Assembly: GCF_004011695.2 (NCBI RefSeq)
Contig: NC_082414.1
Coordinates: 1,116,001 to 1,180,000, forward strand
Direction of reading: 5' to 3'
DNA: 64,000 nt
Source of the DNA: Ascochyta rabiei
Lineage: Eukaryota; Ascomycota; Dothideomycetes; Pleosporales; Didymellaceae
In this document: one piece after another, positions 42,720-52,860 of the stretch
How the letters are laid out: the number at the start of each line of letters is the position of its first letter
Position numbering within the stretch: the stretch's first letter is position 1
Notes under the pieces: model-generated
Told to the model about the DNA's origin: nothing
The model's database searches: none
What the model saw: only the letters and a program-made list of their open reading frames with translations
Program-made: the position numbers and the translations under genes

Positions 42720-44504
42720 ATGAGCGGACGACGGCCACCCATCGACAAGCGCAAGTCGTCGACGCTGCACTACCAGACCTTCCCCACGAAACCACCCACG
42801 TCACGGGGCCCCCGGCCGTCCAACTCGCCGCCAAATGGACCTGCCAGCGGCTCGGAGCCGGACGACCAACACCATGAGTCCCCGCTGCCCAAGAGGCAGC
42901 TCATCGTGCTGGCCATCATTGCGCTGGCCGAGCAGACGGCCCTCAATTCCATCAGCCCCTACCTGCCCGAGATGACAAAAGGCTTCCCCGAGGTCAAGGA
43001 TGGCCAGACGGGCTTGTACGTTGGCCTCATTGCATCCTCGTTCGCCCTAGCTCAGTTCACCACAAACTTCTTCTGGGGCTGGCTGTCAGACAAGATCGGG
43101 AGGAAGCCCGTCATACTCACAGGCACCTTTCTGACCCTGTTGTCGTTCCTCGCGTTTGGCTTCTGCAGGACCTTGTGGCAGGCCGTTCTCGTGCAAGCAG
43201 TCATGGGAATAGTGAACGGCAACTCCGGTGTTGTGTCTACCTGTTTGGGCGAGATCACCGACCGCAGCAACCAGTCACGGGCCTTCACGTACCTACCGGT
43301 CGTCTATGGCATCGGCGGAATCACTGGACCCATCGTGGGAGGCCTGTTGGTCTTTTACAAGAACCCTCTCGATGGGGGAAAGCCCAACCCATTCCCCTAC
43401 TTGCTGCCAAACCTGTTCTCGGCTCTTGTTCTCGGCATCGATCTTGTAGTGTGCATGCTTTTTCTCGAGGAGAGTCTGGAGGAAGCGAGAGATCTACCAC
43501 CCCTTGGCAAGCGGATAGGAAACCTCTTCACACGCATTTGGCAATTCACAAGCTCCACACGCCCATCCTATATACCACGCTGGCTAGTCAGGCAGAAGAG
43601 CCACCACTCGCAGCACTTGGACGGCATTGAAGAAGAGGACGAGGATCTAGACGACACATCTGATGCTGACTCGGACGGAGTCGCAGCTGCTCTCTTCCCA
43701 GAGACCAATGGCGAGCTGACAAGCAAGGAGATTCTCAACCGAGACACAGTCCTGCTCCTTGTCACATACACCATCTTCCAGCTCGCAAACATCTCCTACA
43801 ACTCGTTGTATCCCATCTTCGCCGAGGAGGTAGAGCCAACGGGACGAGGGCTGAAGCCTGAGGCCGTTGGACTGTCGCTGTCTTTTGCGGGGGCCATTAC
43901 CATTGTTTTCCAAGTGGGTATCTTTGGCAAGCTTCGCGGCAAGCTGGGCAACAAGATTGCATACAGGGCCAGTTTGGCCTTTTTCGTTGCAGCTTTCAGC
44001 TTGATGCCCTGGGTGGGCTACAAGGACAATCCAGGGACCGCTTGGTTGTGGTTCGAGCTTGGTGTCGTACTCGTCATCAAGACAATCGCGGGTGTCGGTG
44101 GCTTGACAGCTGCTCTGCTCTTGGTAAGCTGTGCACTCGTTGCTTACGATGACTCCACCTTGCTAATACAGAATTAGATCACCAACTCAGCACCCAACCA
44201 CAACGTACTGGGTACCCTTAATGGACTGGCCCAGACCCTCTCAGCTGCAGGTCGCGCTGCTGGTCCCTTTATCTCAGGATCGCTCTTCACTGCAGCAACG
44301 AAGATTCAACCCAAAGGAGAAGCGATACCTTTCGGCATCTTTGCTGGCATCTCCTTGCTGGGGTTCTTCCTGAGTTTCGGCATCCGTGGTGAGAATCTTG
44401 AGGCCGAAGGGTGGAGCGACGAGGACGAGGACGAGGACGAGGAAGAAGACATCGGCCACGACAGGCAAGATACAAACGAGCGTTCTGGCCTGCTGCGCAA
44501 GTGA
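42720..44504 (+). CDS. Major facilitator superfamily transporter (YCR023C/ZIF-like)
   Basis: Exons 42720-44123 and 44178-44504, 576 residues. A disordered Pro/Ser-rich N-terminus of about 60 residues precedes the first helix (LIVLAIIALAEQTALNSISP). The motif-A loop between TM2 and TM3 reads GWLSDKIGRKPV, diagnostic for the superfamily; I count about 11-12 hydrophobic segments. The central loop (about 255-345) is long and acidic (IEEEDEDLDDTSDADSD). The C-terminus is a Glu/Asp run followed by ERSGLLRK, a possible dileucine vacuolar sorting signal. Substrate unknown; closest class by pattern is the yeast YCR023C / plant zinc-induced facilitator-like group. The acceptor at 44177 (TTAG) is used because the earlier CAG would create an in-frame stop. 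Confidence 0.88.
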
Positions 44505-45716
44505 TCGCATTACACTGTATAGACGTGTATTACATAGATAATCTGCATATCCCATCGGCATAGATGAGCGCGGCGTTGTTTGGTTGCCAGTAAAGTAGAA
44601 CTTCTGCAATAGATACTTCCTTGCCTCAGAAGGGGCAACACGTTGGATTCTTCCCAACACTGTCCACTTCTACTCTCGGTCCTACGAGAGCGAGCGTACA
44701 ATCGCAAGTTACTTCCCTGATTCCTTAGAAAAAGCGTATTGTAGTAAGCCCATGGAATAGATGACAAGTCCGTTGAGACGTGGATCGTGTCGTCCCTAAT
44801 GGCTACTAGACAAGAACACACGAGATTACCAATCGGACGATAGGGTATGGCGAAATCTCACGATACTAAGGCCTCCCGGTAAGGCTGCCAACAGCAGCGG
44901 AATTTGGGGGCTGCAGTGGTAGCTCTGGAGCGCCACGCCGCCATCTTCAAGTACTGACGAACACCATCACATGAATGTACACCTCTAGACCACGAAGGCG
45001 CCGTGCCAACTCAGAGTCCGTATCACGAGTCTACAGTAGCAGTCTGCACCACTGCATAAGGTAGTCGTGAGGCTGGCTACAGTGCGCTGTGTTCAAAGCC
45101 ACACGCGGGTCCTCCGCTGCTGACTCGAAAGTCGAGATGGTGTCGAAGCTTTGTTGCCAAGAAGAGCTGAGTATCGCCGAGAGATTTTAGTGGCTGTGAA
45201 GGAGCCCGCATGCATGGTTCAACACTAGTGATGTTGTTTACGGACCTTATTCTGAATCTCTGGCTGCGATGCATCTCTTCTTGCAGCGTGGCGCTGCCAG
45301 TGTTGGGCTGAAACCCGGTCGAGTCCCGCTTGGCAGTGAAGCTTCTCCCAACTTGACTGTTCAGCTCCATGCGTTTTCTATGAAAGCACAGACCCGGACA
45401 AGCCGCAGTGCACTGCAATTGACATGCGTGCGTGCATTGGTAACGCTGCATGAGCGCAGCACTAGACTAGACTGCACTTGAACATGCGTGGTGATAGCGT
45501 CGTGCAGAGGTTCAGATAAATGCCAGGATGACCTGCGGTCTTGAGATGCTGTATCACGGCGGGTCTTTTGTCAACCCATTGTTGCCTTTTCAATCAAACC
45601 TACAACTTCATTGCTGTAGTGGGTAAAAAGAACGCGAGAATGGGTTGGAGCTTCCATGGCAAGAAGGCAAGCATGATCGACCGATTGTATATCCTGAAGC
45701 TAACTACGTGCAGAGA
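44505..45716. other. Spacer upstream of the LtrA-family gene (holds its unresolved first exon)
   Basis: 1.2 kb. Nothing coding is clear, but the downstream gene needs a start here. A branch site GCTAAC and acceptor GTGCAG at 45702-45716 mark a 3' splice site. ATGs at 45528, 45546 and 45640 are candidates, but none joins in frame with a good donor by my reading. Confidence 0.5.
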
Positions 45717-47889
45717 GACGTGTATGCTACCGATGCTAGACCAGGATTGACTTTCATACTGACTACGCGTAGCGATGCTGAGAAGCATCTCAAACGGCTG
45801 CACAAGACGACACCCTTCATCGAGTCACCGTTGACAGGCGCCGATCAAGAGAACCTTGTCTTTTCGCAACGACACGAAGCCAACTCGGTCGAGCTCTTCT
45901 TCGATCTGTTCTTTGTGGCCAACCTTGCGACGTTCACCGCTTACCACTCCATCTCCGACATCGACTACCTCCTCGCATACATCGGTTTCTTTGGGATTCT
46001 GTGGGCGACTTGGTTCCAGATCACACTTCACGATGTCCGCTTCGCACGAGACTCGCTCTATGAGCGCATTTGCAAGACCATACAGTTCATTACCTTTGTT
46101 GGTCTGGCTCTCGCTGGCTCGTCTTTCAATCCATCTGGCAAGGCCAACAACAAGGTAAGCTACCGAGCATCTATACTACATTGACATCTAACGAGATTCA
46201 GAACTTCTCCATTCTCTGTTACACCCTGATCATCAGCAGAGGACTGCTTGCCATCCAGTACATGGTAGTGCTTGTGAGTCGTGTCTATTGTTACGCTGTT
46301 TCCTTTACTGATTGACTCAGTTCTACACGTGGAGAGCCAAGTACTCTAAATTGTACCTACCCCTTGGCTTGATGGTTGTTACCTACCTAGTCGGCACCGG
46401 CGCCTTCGCTGCCATGACTCCCACTTACAGGCCCACTGTAATAGCCCCTCGAAACTTGTACATGGTCTGGTATGCTGTCATGGTGGCCGAAGCTGTCATA
46501 GTCATCACCATCTCGTGCTTTTGGCGCATGCTCAGCTTCAAGAAGACGCATCTGATGGAGCGGATGAGCTTGCTTACCATCATCGTCATTGGTGAAGGAG
46601 CCATTGGAGTCACAAAGACAGTTGGCAGAATCATGGGCAAGTCAGGTCTCGACTCTGAGGGTTGCTTCCTTGTCATGTGTATCATTGTCATCCTAGTAAG
46701 TTTGCTTCCCTTCGTTTACCACACATGAACCACTTGCTCACTACTCTACGTGTAGGTCCTCCTCTGGGCACTCTACTTCGACAACTTCCCTCACGGCCAC
46801 TACGGAACCATCCGTCAGCAAGTCTGGTCGTTGCTCCACTTCCCGTTTCAACTCGCCATTGTCGGCGTGGTCGAGGGTGCACAACAAATTGCAATGGCAC
46901 GCTACGTCCTGAAAAACGCTGCTAAGGGCACCGCAGATTTGCACAAAATGTGCGAGCAACAGCTGGATGGAGTCAAATTACGAGATGCACTTACTAAGAT
47001 GGTGGAATACTACCAGTTCAAGTCCAAGCTCGATACGTACGGATACTACGACGACATTATGTACAGCGTCTATAACATCGGAAACGCCACTGGCATCTGC
47101 TCTCCACAAAACGTAACAAGCTACAACAGCGGACTCTGGCCTGAGGAGTTCAACTACATTGGAAATGCCATCTCGAATGGTATCTACTCCGGTCTCGGCG
47201 TCAAGATGCCAATCGACAAACTGGAGAAATACATTGAGCCTATCCAAATCGCTGAGAAGAGCTGGAAGCTCACCTACCTTTACTTCTGGTCCTGCTTCTG
47301 CGTCCTGGTCATCTCGCTTATCGTCTTCCTCTTCTTGATTCGCCGCCACAAGGTCGACGTCTTTGACTACGTCTCAGTCCTCGTTCGTTGTCTTGTACTC
47401 GGAGCTGGCGCAGCATCGCTCGCCGTCCTCGCCAACAAGCAAAGGCTATTCGACCTCCTCAACTCTCCAGCCATCCTTCCCATGGCCGTGGTGCTGCTAT
47501 TCATTGTTCTTTGCTGCGACAAGCTCGCCTCTCTCTGGTGCAACTGGCGGCTCTTCAAGTCCGGCGAGCCCTACGCGCTCGAGTTCGAGGAAGAGCACCA
47601 CCACGGCGGCAGTCACGGCGAAAGCCACGGCCAAGTCCACATGACGGACGACGTGGAAAGGGGAAACGTACACCACGGAAGACCGGAGCTCAAGGGCCAC
47701 CGCAAGTCGGCCGGCTGGAGCATCCACGCCGATACGCTCGAGCTGTCCAAGGAGAACACAGAGTACAGCTCCCGCCACCTCGGGGACAGCGCTCATGGCA
47801 TCGAGGAGGGAGTGCAAACGCCGCCGCTGCAGAGCCCGTCCATGACGCCCGGCAGGGGGCCCGGCGGATATATGCCCGTGGCCCACTGA
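45717..47889 (+). CDS. LtrA-family multi-pass membrane protein (5' exon missing)
   Basis: Exons 45717-46154, 46202-46273, 46321-46695 and 46756-47889, at least 672 residues. Introns of 47-60 nt. The core FSQRHEANSVELFFDLFFVA, IDYLLAYIGFFGILWATWFQ and LLTIIVIGEGAIGV matches the low-temperature-requirement A (LtrA) family; about ten membrane segments are visible. Fungal members are uncharacterised plasma-membrane or vacuolar proteins. The exon-4 part adds a large loop with N-glycosylation sites and two pairs of late helices, then a His-rich tail (EEEHHHGGSHGESHGQVH). There is no in-frame ATG in the first visible exon (frame closed by a stop at 45624), so a short upstream exon must supply the start; 45717 is the acceptor-defined beginning. 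Confidence 0.85.
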
Positions 47890-48019
47890 CATGGCAAAAG
47901 GGAGGGTATGGCACCCGAGAACGCCAGCGAGACTAGAACAGAGCGATGAGAGCGAACGAACATGATGCATCACGAAAAACATTCCGCAACCCTTTTCTTC
48001 CTTGCGCAGCATGGCATTT

Positions 48020-48672
48020 CTAGTACGTATATAAGCCTAAGCCCGGAAAAACAACGCTTCCTTTTCTTTCTTCTTCCAAAAACGTCTGCCGCCTCATCTC
48101 AAGCAACTCCTCGTACCGCTCTTGCAGCTGTTGCCTGGCCTGCTCGCGATCTCGCAACGTCCCATCGCGTATGGCATCGTGCGAGAACCCCGAACATGGA
48201 TATCTCAGGGGCGAAGATATCAGTGGTGCGAGGGAGAGCCTTCGATGTGAGGACCAGTACTCAAGTACCCGTATCGTTGGAACGCGGGTGGAGTTACGTT
48301 ACGCCTGTTAGAGAATGGCGTGCGTAGGCATCTTGGCCGACTGGATGGCCAGCAGGCAACAGCAGTGCCGAGTAGGGCTACACAAACTGCGGCGAGGGCT
48401 AGGGTCGCTTCTTTGGACCGTCCGCGAGGCGCGGGGGCTAGCGTGAGATGTTTGGTAACGGTGCTTGCGGTAGTGTTCGGGTTTGGATGCGTGGGATGTG
48501 GAGTGACCTGTGTGTTGGTAGCCTAAGAAAGAAAAGGCACATATCGCAGATTCCGGTGGCTCGACCTGGTTTGAACGATGCTTGTGAGCCCTGTAGCGCG
48601 CGATATATTGAGTCTGCAAACTTCACTCGAAGCATGAGCAGCAACACGGGTGATCCTCAAGGACGGATACAT
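48020..48672 (-). CDS. Uncertain small multi-exon gene, possible mitochondrial membrane protein
   Basis: Minus strand. The best-supported part is the last exon, 48203-48020: a 60-codon helical charged segment (AIRDGTLRDREQARQQLQER, YEELLEMRRQTFLEEERKG) ending in TAG, with a branch-like CACTGAT and acceptor before it. Upstream, in one frame from about 48522, comes a Thr/Pro-rich stretch and a hydrophobic segment (EATLALAAVCVALLGTAVAC). An ATG at 48672 opens MYPSLRITRVAAHASSEVCR, Arg-rich and nearly free of acids like a presequence. I could not fix both introns unambiguously, so the outline is tentative. No family is recognised. It sits head-to-tail 287 bp downstream of the Kar9-like gene. Confidence 0.4.
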
Positions 48673-48959
48673 GATGGGAGAATCGGAACGACAAATATCA
48701 AAAAGGTGAGTTCCTTTCATCACTTCTAGCAAAGTGACCTGGGTAGGTATGTATCCAGCGCCTGTAGAACATACTCAACAAAACAAAGTCCAGGCCTGAG
48801 CGAGCTTTTTCTATATGCCGAAACCAAACTCCCAAACAGACCCTATTGTACAACTGCAATCCCAATCCATAATATCTATAATCGGGGTATCAATACGAAT
48901 GGTAATCCACCAAGCAACATACGCGCACCAACGCGGACGGCGCAACAGAGCACCTACAC
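48673..48959. other. Spacer between Kar9-like gene end and small gene
   Basis: 287 bp, AT-rich (TATCTATAATCGGGG), probably the 3' region of the Kar9-like gene and promoter of the small gene. Confidence 0.4.
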
Positions 48960-51953
48960 TCAATGCTCGTTCAAGCGGTCGTTGGAGCCACCAGCTCCTC
49001 CTCTCATAAAGACTCTCCTCGTGCTGCCGGTCTTGCCCAGATCGACAAAGTCCTGGACCGGCCGTCGTGCAGCTGCGCGACTTGTAGATCGACTAGCCGA
49101 GCAACTCTCGCTCCGGCTCTTGCTTCTGCCTTCCCCGCGCTCATCCTCCTTCATGGATTTGTTCAGGCTGCTGTTGCTTACAGTGCGCGCCTGCTTCATC
49201 ATGCCCTCAATCCACTCTAGTTTCTCTCCAGTGAGGTCGACCTTTTTCGTCTTTGGTCCTGCGAGACCGACTTCAGTTCCATGCCATAACTTCTGGGGGT
49301 TGTCCGAAGGAGGCGTAGCAGCCTCCTCTGTAATGACTGGTGTGGAGTCCCTCTCAAACCTAGGCAGTGGAGGTGGCGGGGAGTCAGTGGTTGAAATGCC
49401 AAGACCTGCGAGCTTGGCGTCTGGTGTTGTGTTTGGAGTCTTACGGCCGCCACCACTAGAGCGCCGCGTCGTGCTCATTGCACTTCCAGGTCTTGTCGAT
49501 GAAACCTCGGGGTTCTGAACCTCGAGGCCGAGAACTTCGAATTTGCCCTCACTTGCCGTGCGGCGGCCATGATGCTCGGCGTATTGACGCAAATATTCGC
49601 CCAGGTCAGACCATCCACCGCCAACTCGGACCATGACGCGCTCGCCGTTCTCTCCTACGCGACGAATGAAAAGCTTGATAGGCTGTTCCTTGCCAGGTTG
49701 TGTAAGGTGATACAGCTTGATGTCATTGTCAATTCTTGCGGCTGCAGACTTGCGTCCTGCACCGGTATTGGCATTCTCGAACTCATTCTTGACGGGCGAC
49801 AAGGTAAGTTGAGGTGTTTTCAAGCCACTTGCAGAGCGAGCGGCACGCAAATATCCCCTACTATCTTTGTGGCCAACGCCTCGAGATGGTCTAATCTCAT
49901 GTGCATCTGCTCCCGGTCCTGAGGTAAGACGGATGTGCGCCGGAATTGTCGTCAAAATATCCGAAATCTTTCGTTCAAGATCATCGACAGTGGTCGGTCT
50001 TTTGTGACTAAACTGTGTTGGTGGCCAGGGCGCGCTCTCTGCTTTGGGTGCAGCTGCGTCCTTTCCAGGTCGACGCTTCAACATGGCAGCATTGAGCTCG
50101 GGTCGAGGGGCTCTGATGCTGCGATTGCCAGCGCCGCGCATTGTCGGCGACTCCTCAACCGTACTCATAAGACTGGAATCGAAAGAGGTGCTGGACGAGG
50201 TAGAACTTGTGCTCTGTCGGCGCGAGCGTGGGGTCTGAGGCACCTCGCCGTCTTGTCCACTCGTACGGGTGAGTGCCGGAGAGTTAGCAAAGACATTGGG
50301 CTCAGACTTGTGCATAAAGCTGGCGGGGCTACCGTCCTCGCTGCCTGGGATATGTGAGAGGCTTTCATAACTCGCAACGACACGGATGGCATCCCTTGGG
50401 CTGTCGTCCAAATCGTTGTGTACTACGGTGCTGCCTTCTTCAAACTCGTAGTCATCGTCGGTAGGGGGTGATGCAGATTCCGAGGCAAGGTTGTGAGGGC
50501 GCACGCTCGCGATTGATTGTACATGGTGGTCCAGAGCGTCAAGACTACCTGCGTTGACAACAATGCTTGGCTGGGGCTGTAGTGATCGAGCGTCAGAGGC
50601 TGGTCGAGGAACTTCGTGAGGTACATGGTTGGTGCTGTCTTCGAATGATGAGGTGTTCAGTACAGGGTTCGACTCATTTTCTGGCACGTGAGCTGAATCT
50701 ACTCTGGCTGAAGTAGGCGATCGCACGCCGACTTCTTGTGCCTTTGGTCGACGGAGTTGGACCTCTGTCGATAACTGGTGTACACGTTTGTCGATGGGCA
50801 GCAGCGGCGTGCGTGGGGTCGCGGGTACATCGGAATGCGTTTCTTGCTTGGAAGGTGGATGCTCCTCCCGCTCCACCTGCAGGTCTCCTTGCCTCGTTTG
50901 CTTCGACTGCCTGAGCACATGGAATTCGATCGTTCTTCTTGTAGACTCATGAACCCACCGACCATAATCGGCCTCGATGGCCTCAAAGACATCGATCCAG
51001 CGCTCTGGCAGGCAATCTTCACGACCTTCCAACGTGTCCAGCATCCTGTCGAGACGCCGTCCCACGTCACTGACTTTGTCGCGCAGCACGCCCGAGATGG
51101 TGTCGACGGCCTCCTTCCACTGCTTGAAAGCTACATCTGATGTGTCTGTCGGCATCTCAACAGCGTCCCAGCCCAGGCCCATAGCCTTCTGCGCCTGGGT
51201 GAGGTCGTCGAGGTATCGCGGTGCAGAGCGGAGAATCGACACACGGGCGGTCCACGTGTTGAGGCGGTCTTTGAGCTGGGCGTGATGAGGGAGAGCAGAG
51301 AGGAGCGTCTGGGTGACGAGGAAGGAGAAGTCGTCCATGGGTCGGTAGTTGGCACGGCTCACGCCAAAGCCGGCCGAGGAAGGACGTGACTTGCCCTGGG
51401 GGTGCATGTCCAGCACAAACTCCTTCAGCTCGTCGACGTCCAGCTTCAACAGCTCCTCGGCCATGTCGTCGAGGCGTGCCTCGTGCTGCTCCAGCTCGAG
51501 CGACAGCAGCGAGCCGCAGTAGTCGAGTGTGGCCAGCGCATCTGTGTTGCCTGCATGCACTGCGATGCGCGCCTCGAGACTGCGGCGGCGCTGCTCCTTG
51601 TCTTGCTCACTGGGCTGTTCGAAGCTGCCTGTCCAGCCCCATTGCTCAATCTCAGCGCACCAGCCCTTTAGCTGCTGCGCAGCCTTGGCGACACGCGTGC
51701 CCAGATCGCGCTCGGCGACGGTGAGGGAGTCGATGCAGGCGAAGATTCTGTATCCGTCACGTGTGGTATCGAAGGGCACGGGCTCCTCGGTGAGGGCGCG
51801 CAGCGTGGTCTCTGGTGACAGATCGCGGAGGTGTGTGTCCTCGGAGCTGCCGAGCACGCGTCCCCTGCGGGTGCCGGGCGACATCATGGGCGACGGAGCG
51901 CGGCGCGCTGTAGGAGGAGGCGCCAGCCGCATGGACGGCGGCAAGGCGGCCAT
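48960..51953 (-). CDS. Kar9-like cortical/microtubule protein with GAS2 domain
   Basis: Single exon, 997 residues. The N-terminal half is helical (VPFDTTRDGYRIFACIDSLT, AERDLGTRVAKAAQQLKGWC and onward to about 330) and resembles the fungal KAR9 family, which links microtubule plus ends to cortical actin for spindle orientation. A long Ser/Pro-rich disordered middle follows. At about residues 735-800 (IDNDIKLYHLTQPGKEQPIK, then VMVRVGGGWSDLGEYLRQYA) it has a GAS2-related (GAR) microtubule-binding domain, and the C-terminus is Arg/Ser-rich. The combination suggests a microtubule-cortex linker; Kar9 assignment is from pattern, not alignment. The start at 51953 is the first ATG; the frame is open 34 codons upstream without one. 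Confidence 0.72.
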   Translation of the reverse strand: MAALPPSMRLAPPPTARRAPSPMMSPGTRRGRVLGSSEDTHLRDLSPETTLRALTEEPVPFDTTRDGYRIFACIDSLTVAERDLGTRVAKAAQQLKGWCAEIEQWGWTGSFEQPSEQDKEQRRRSLEARIAVHAGNTDALATLDYCGSLLSLELEQHEARLDDMAEELLKLDVDELKEFVLDMHPQGKSRPSSAGFGVSRANYRPMDDFSFLVTQTLLSALPHHAQLKDRLNTWTARVSILRSAPRYLDDLTQAQKAMGLGWDAVEMPTDTSDVAFKQWKEAVDTISGVLRDKVSDVGRRLDRMLDTLEGREDCLPERWIDVFEAIEADYGRWVHESTRRTIEFHVLRQSKQTRQGDLQVEREEHPPSKQETHSDVPATPRTPLLPIDKRVHQLSTEVQLRRPKAQEVGVRSPTSARVDSAHVPENESNPVLNTSSFEDSTNHVPHEVPRPASDARSLQPQPSIVVNAGSLDALDHHVQSIASVRPHNLASESASPPTDDDYEFEEGSTVVHNDLDDSPRDAIRVVASYESLSHIPGSEDGSPASFMHKSEPNVFANSPALTRTSGQDGEVPQTPRSRRQSTSSTSSSTSFDSSLMSTVEESPTMRGAGNRSIRAPRPELNAAMLKRRPGKDAAAPKAESAPWPPTQFSHKRPTTVDDLERKISDILTTIPAHIRLTSGPGADAHEIRPSRGVGHKDSRGYLRAARSASGLKTPQLTLSPVKNEFENANTGAGRKSAAARIDNDIKLYHLTQPGKEQPIKLFIRRVGENGERVMVRVGGGWSDLGEYLRQYAEHHGRRTASEGKFEVLGLEVQNPEVSSTRPGSAMSTTRRSSGGGRKTPNTTPDAKLAGLGISTTDSPPPPLPRFERDSTPVITEEAATPPSDNPQKLWHGTEVGLAGPKTKKVDLTGEKLEWIEGMMKQARTVSNSSLNKSMKEDERGEGRSKSRSESCSASRSTSRAAARRPVQDFVDLGKTGSTRRVFMRGGAGGSNDRLNEH

Positions 51954-52860
51954 GGTGGTGAACGTGGGCGGGAGGGAGCGACGGCGCGAACATGTATAAG
52001 GAGTGGAGTGGGGGAGTGAGGGAGTGAGGGAGTGAGGGAGTGAGGGAGTGAGCAAAGAAAGGCACGAGTGAGCTCTCCCGAGGGGCGGCGATGTCGCAAA
52101 GTCTGGTGGATGCCGGTGGCTGCTTCCTGTACGCGCCGCCGGTGCTCTTTTTTTCTTTTCCCCCTTCTCCTCAGCAACGACGCTCCGTCTGCCGCGCGAT
52201 GTTGTTGGTTACGCAGCAGCACAGCTTGCGACCACTTGACGGACGCCTCGCATGCACCCGGGGACACCTGGGCGCCTCCTCCACAGGCTAGCCGCATGCG
52301 CCGTAGTGCCGACCCACTCTTTCTTTCTCCATCCAGCCCAAGGCAAGGGCGAGAGCCGTGATGCGGAGGATCCAGGCTCCGGGCAGGGAGTATTGCGCTA
52401 CTGCTACTACTACATAGTACGCAGCAGAGCCTAAGCATCGGTGCTCGCTTCGACCCTCTCGAGTCTCGACGTTGTCCTAGCACCTGACCTGAAGAGCACG
52501 GAACGGAGCGTCTCTCTTCACCTCCCCCATGCACCCACTTGCACGACGTCGTCATCGTCCTGTTGCCAAGCAACTACTGACCTTCACCCCGCCTCGCTAT
52601 CTCTGCTACCTTCCCTATACAGCTTGAAGCTTACCCACGTCACTCCACGGTCGCGCAGAAGCTCTGCGTCTCCATGCTTGGAAATGCCGCCATGGCAACT
52701 CTCTCGTCGGTTTTGCTGTGCTAGAATCGGCACGACGTGGTGCCGTTATCAGAAGTTTGGTGCAAGGGTGCGATGGACATGTATTCCGACTTATAAATGC
52801 GACATGTCCGCTCCCTGATCATGTTGCCCGCCATCGAGAAGTGCCTCTCCAGTGGGAAAC
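51954..52860. promoter_or_regulatory. Divergent promoter region, Kar9-like / M28 peptidase
   Basis: 907 bp. An 8-bp GGGAGTGA array (52013-52052) lies 60 bp upstream of the Kar9-like ATG. A long minus frame (229 codons, 51884-52573) overlaps the gene start and carries no domain. Confidence 0.5.
52013..52052. repeat. 8-bp tandem repeat (GGGAGTGA), five copies
   Basis: Perfect units in the presumed 5' leader of the Kar9-like gene; on its coding strand they read TCACTCCC. Confidence 0.9.
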
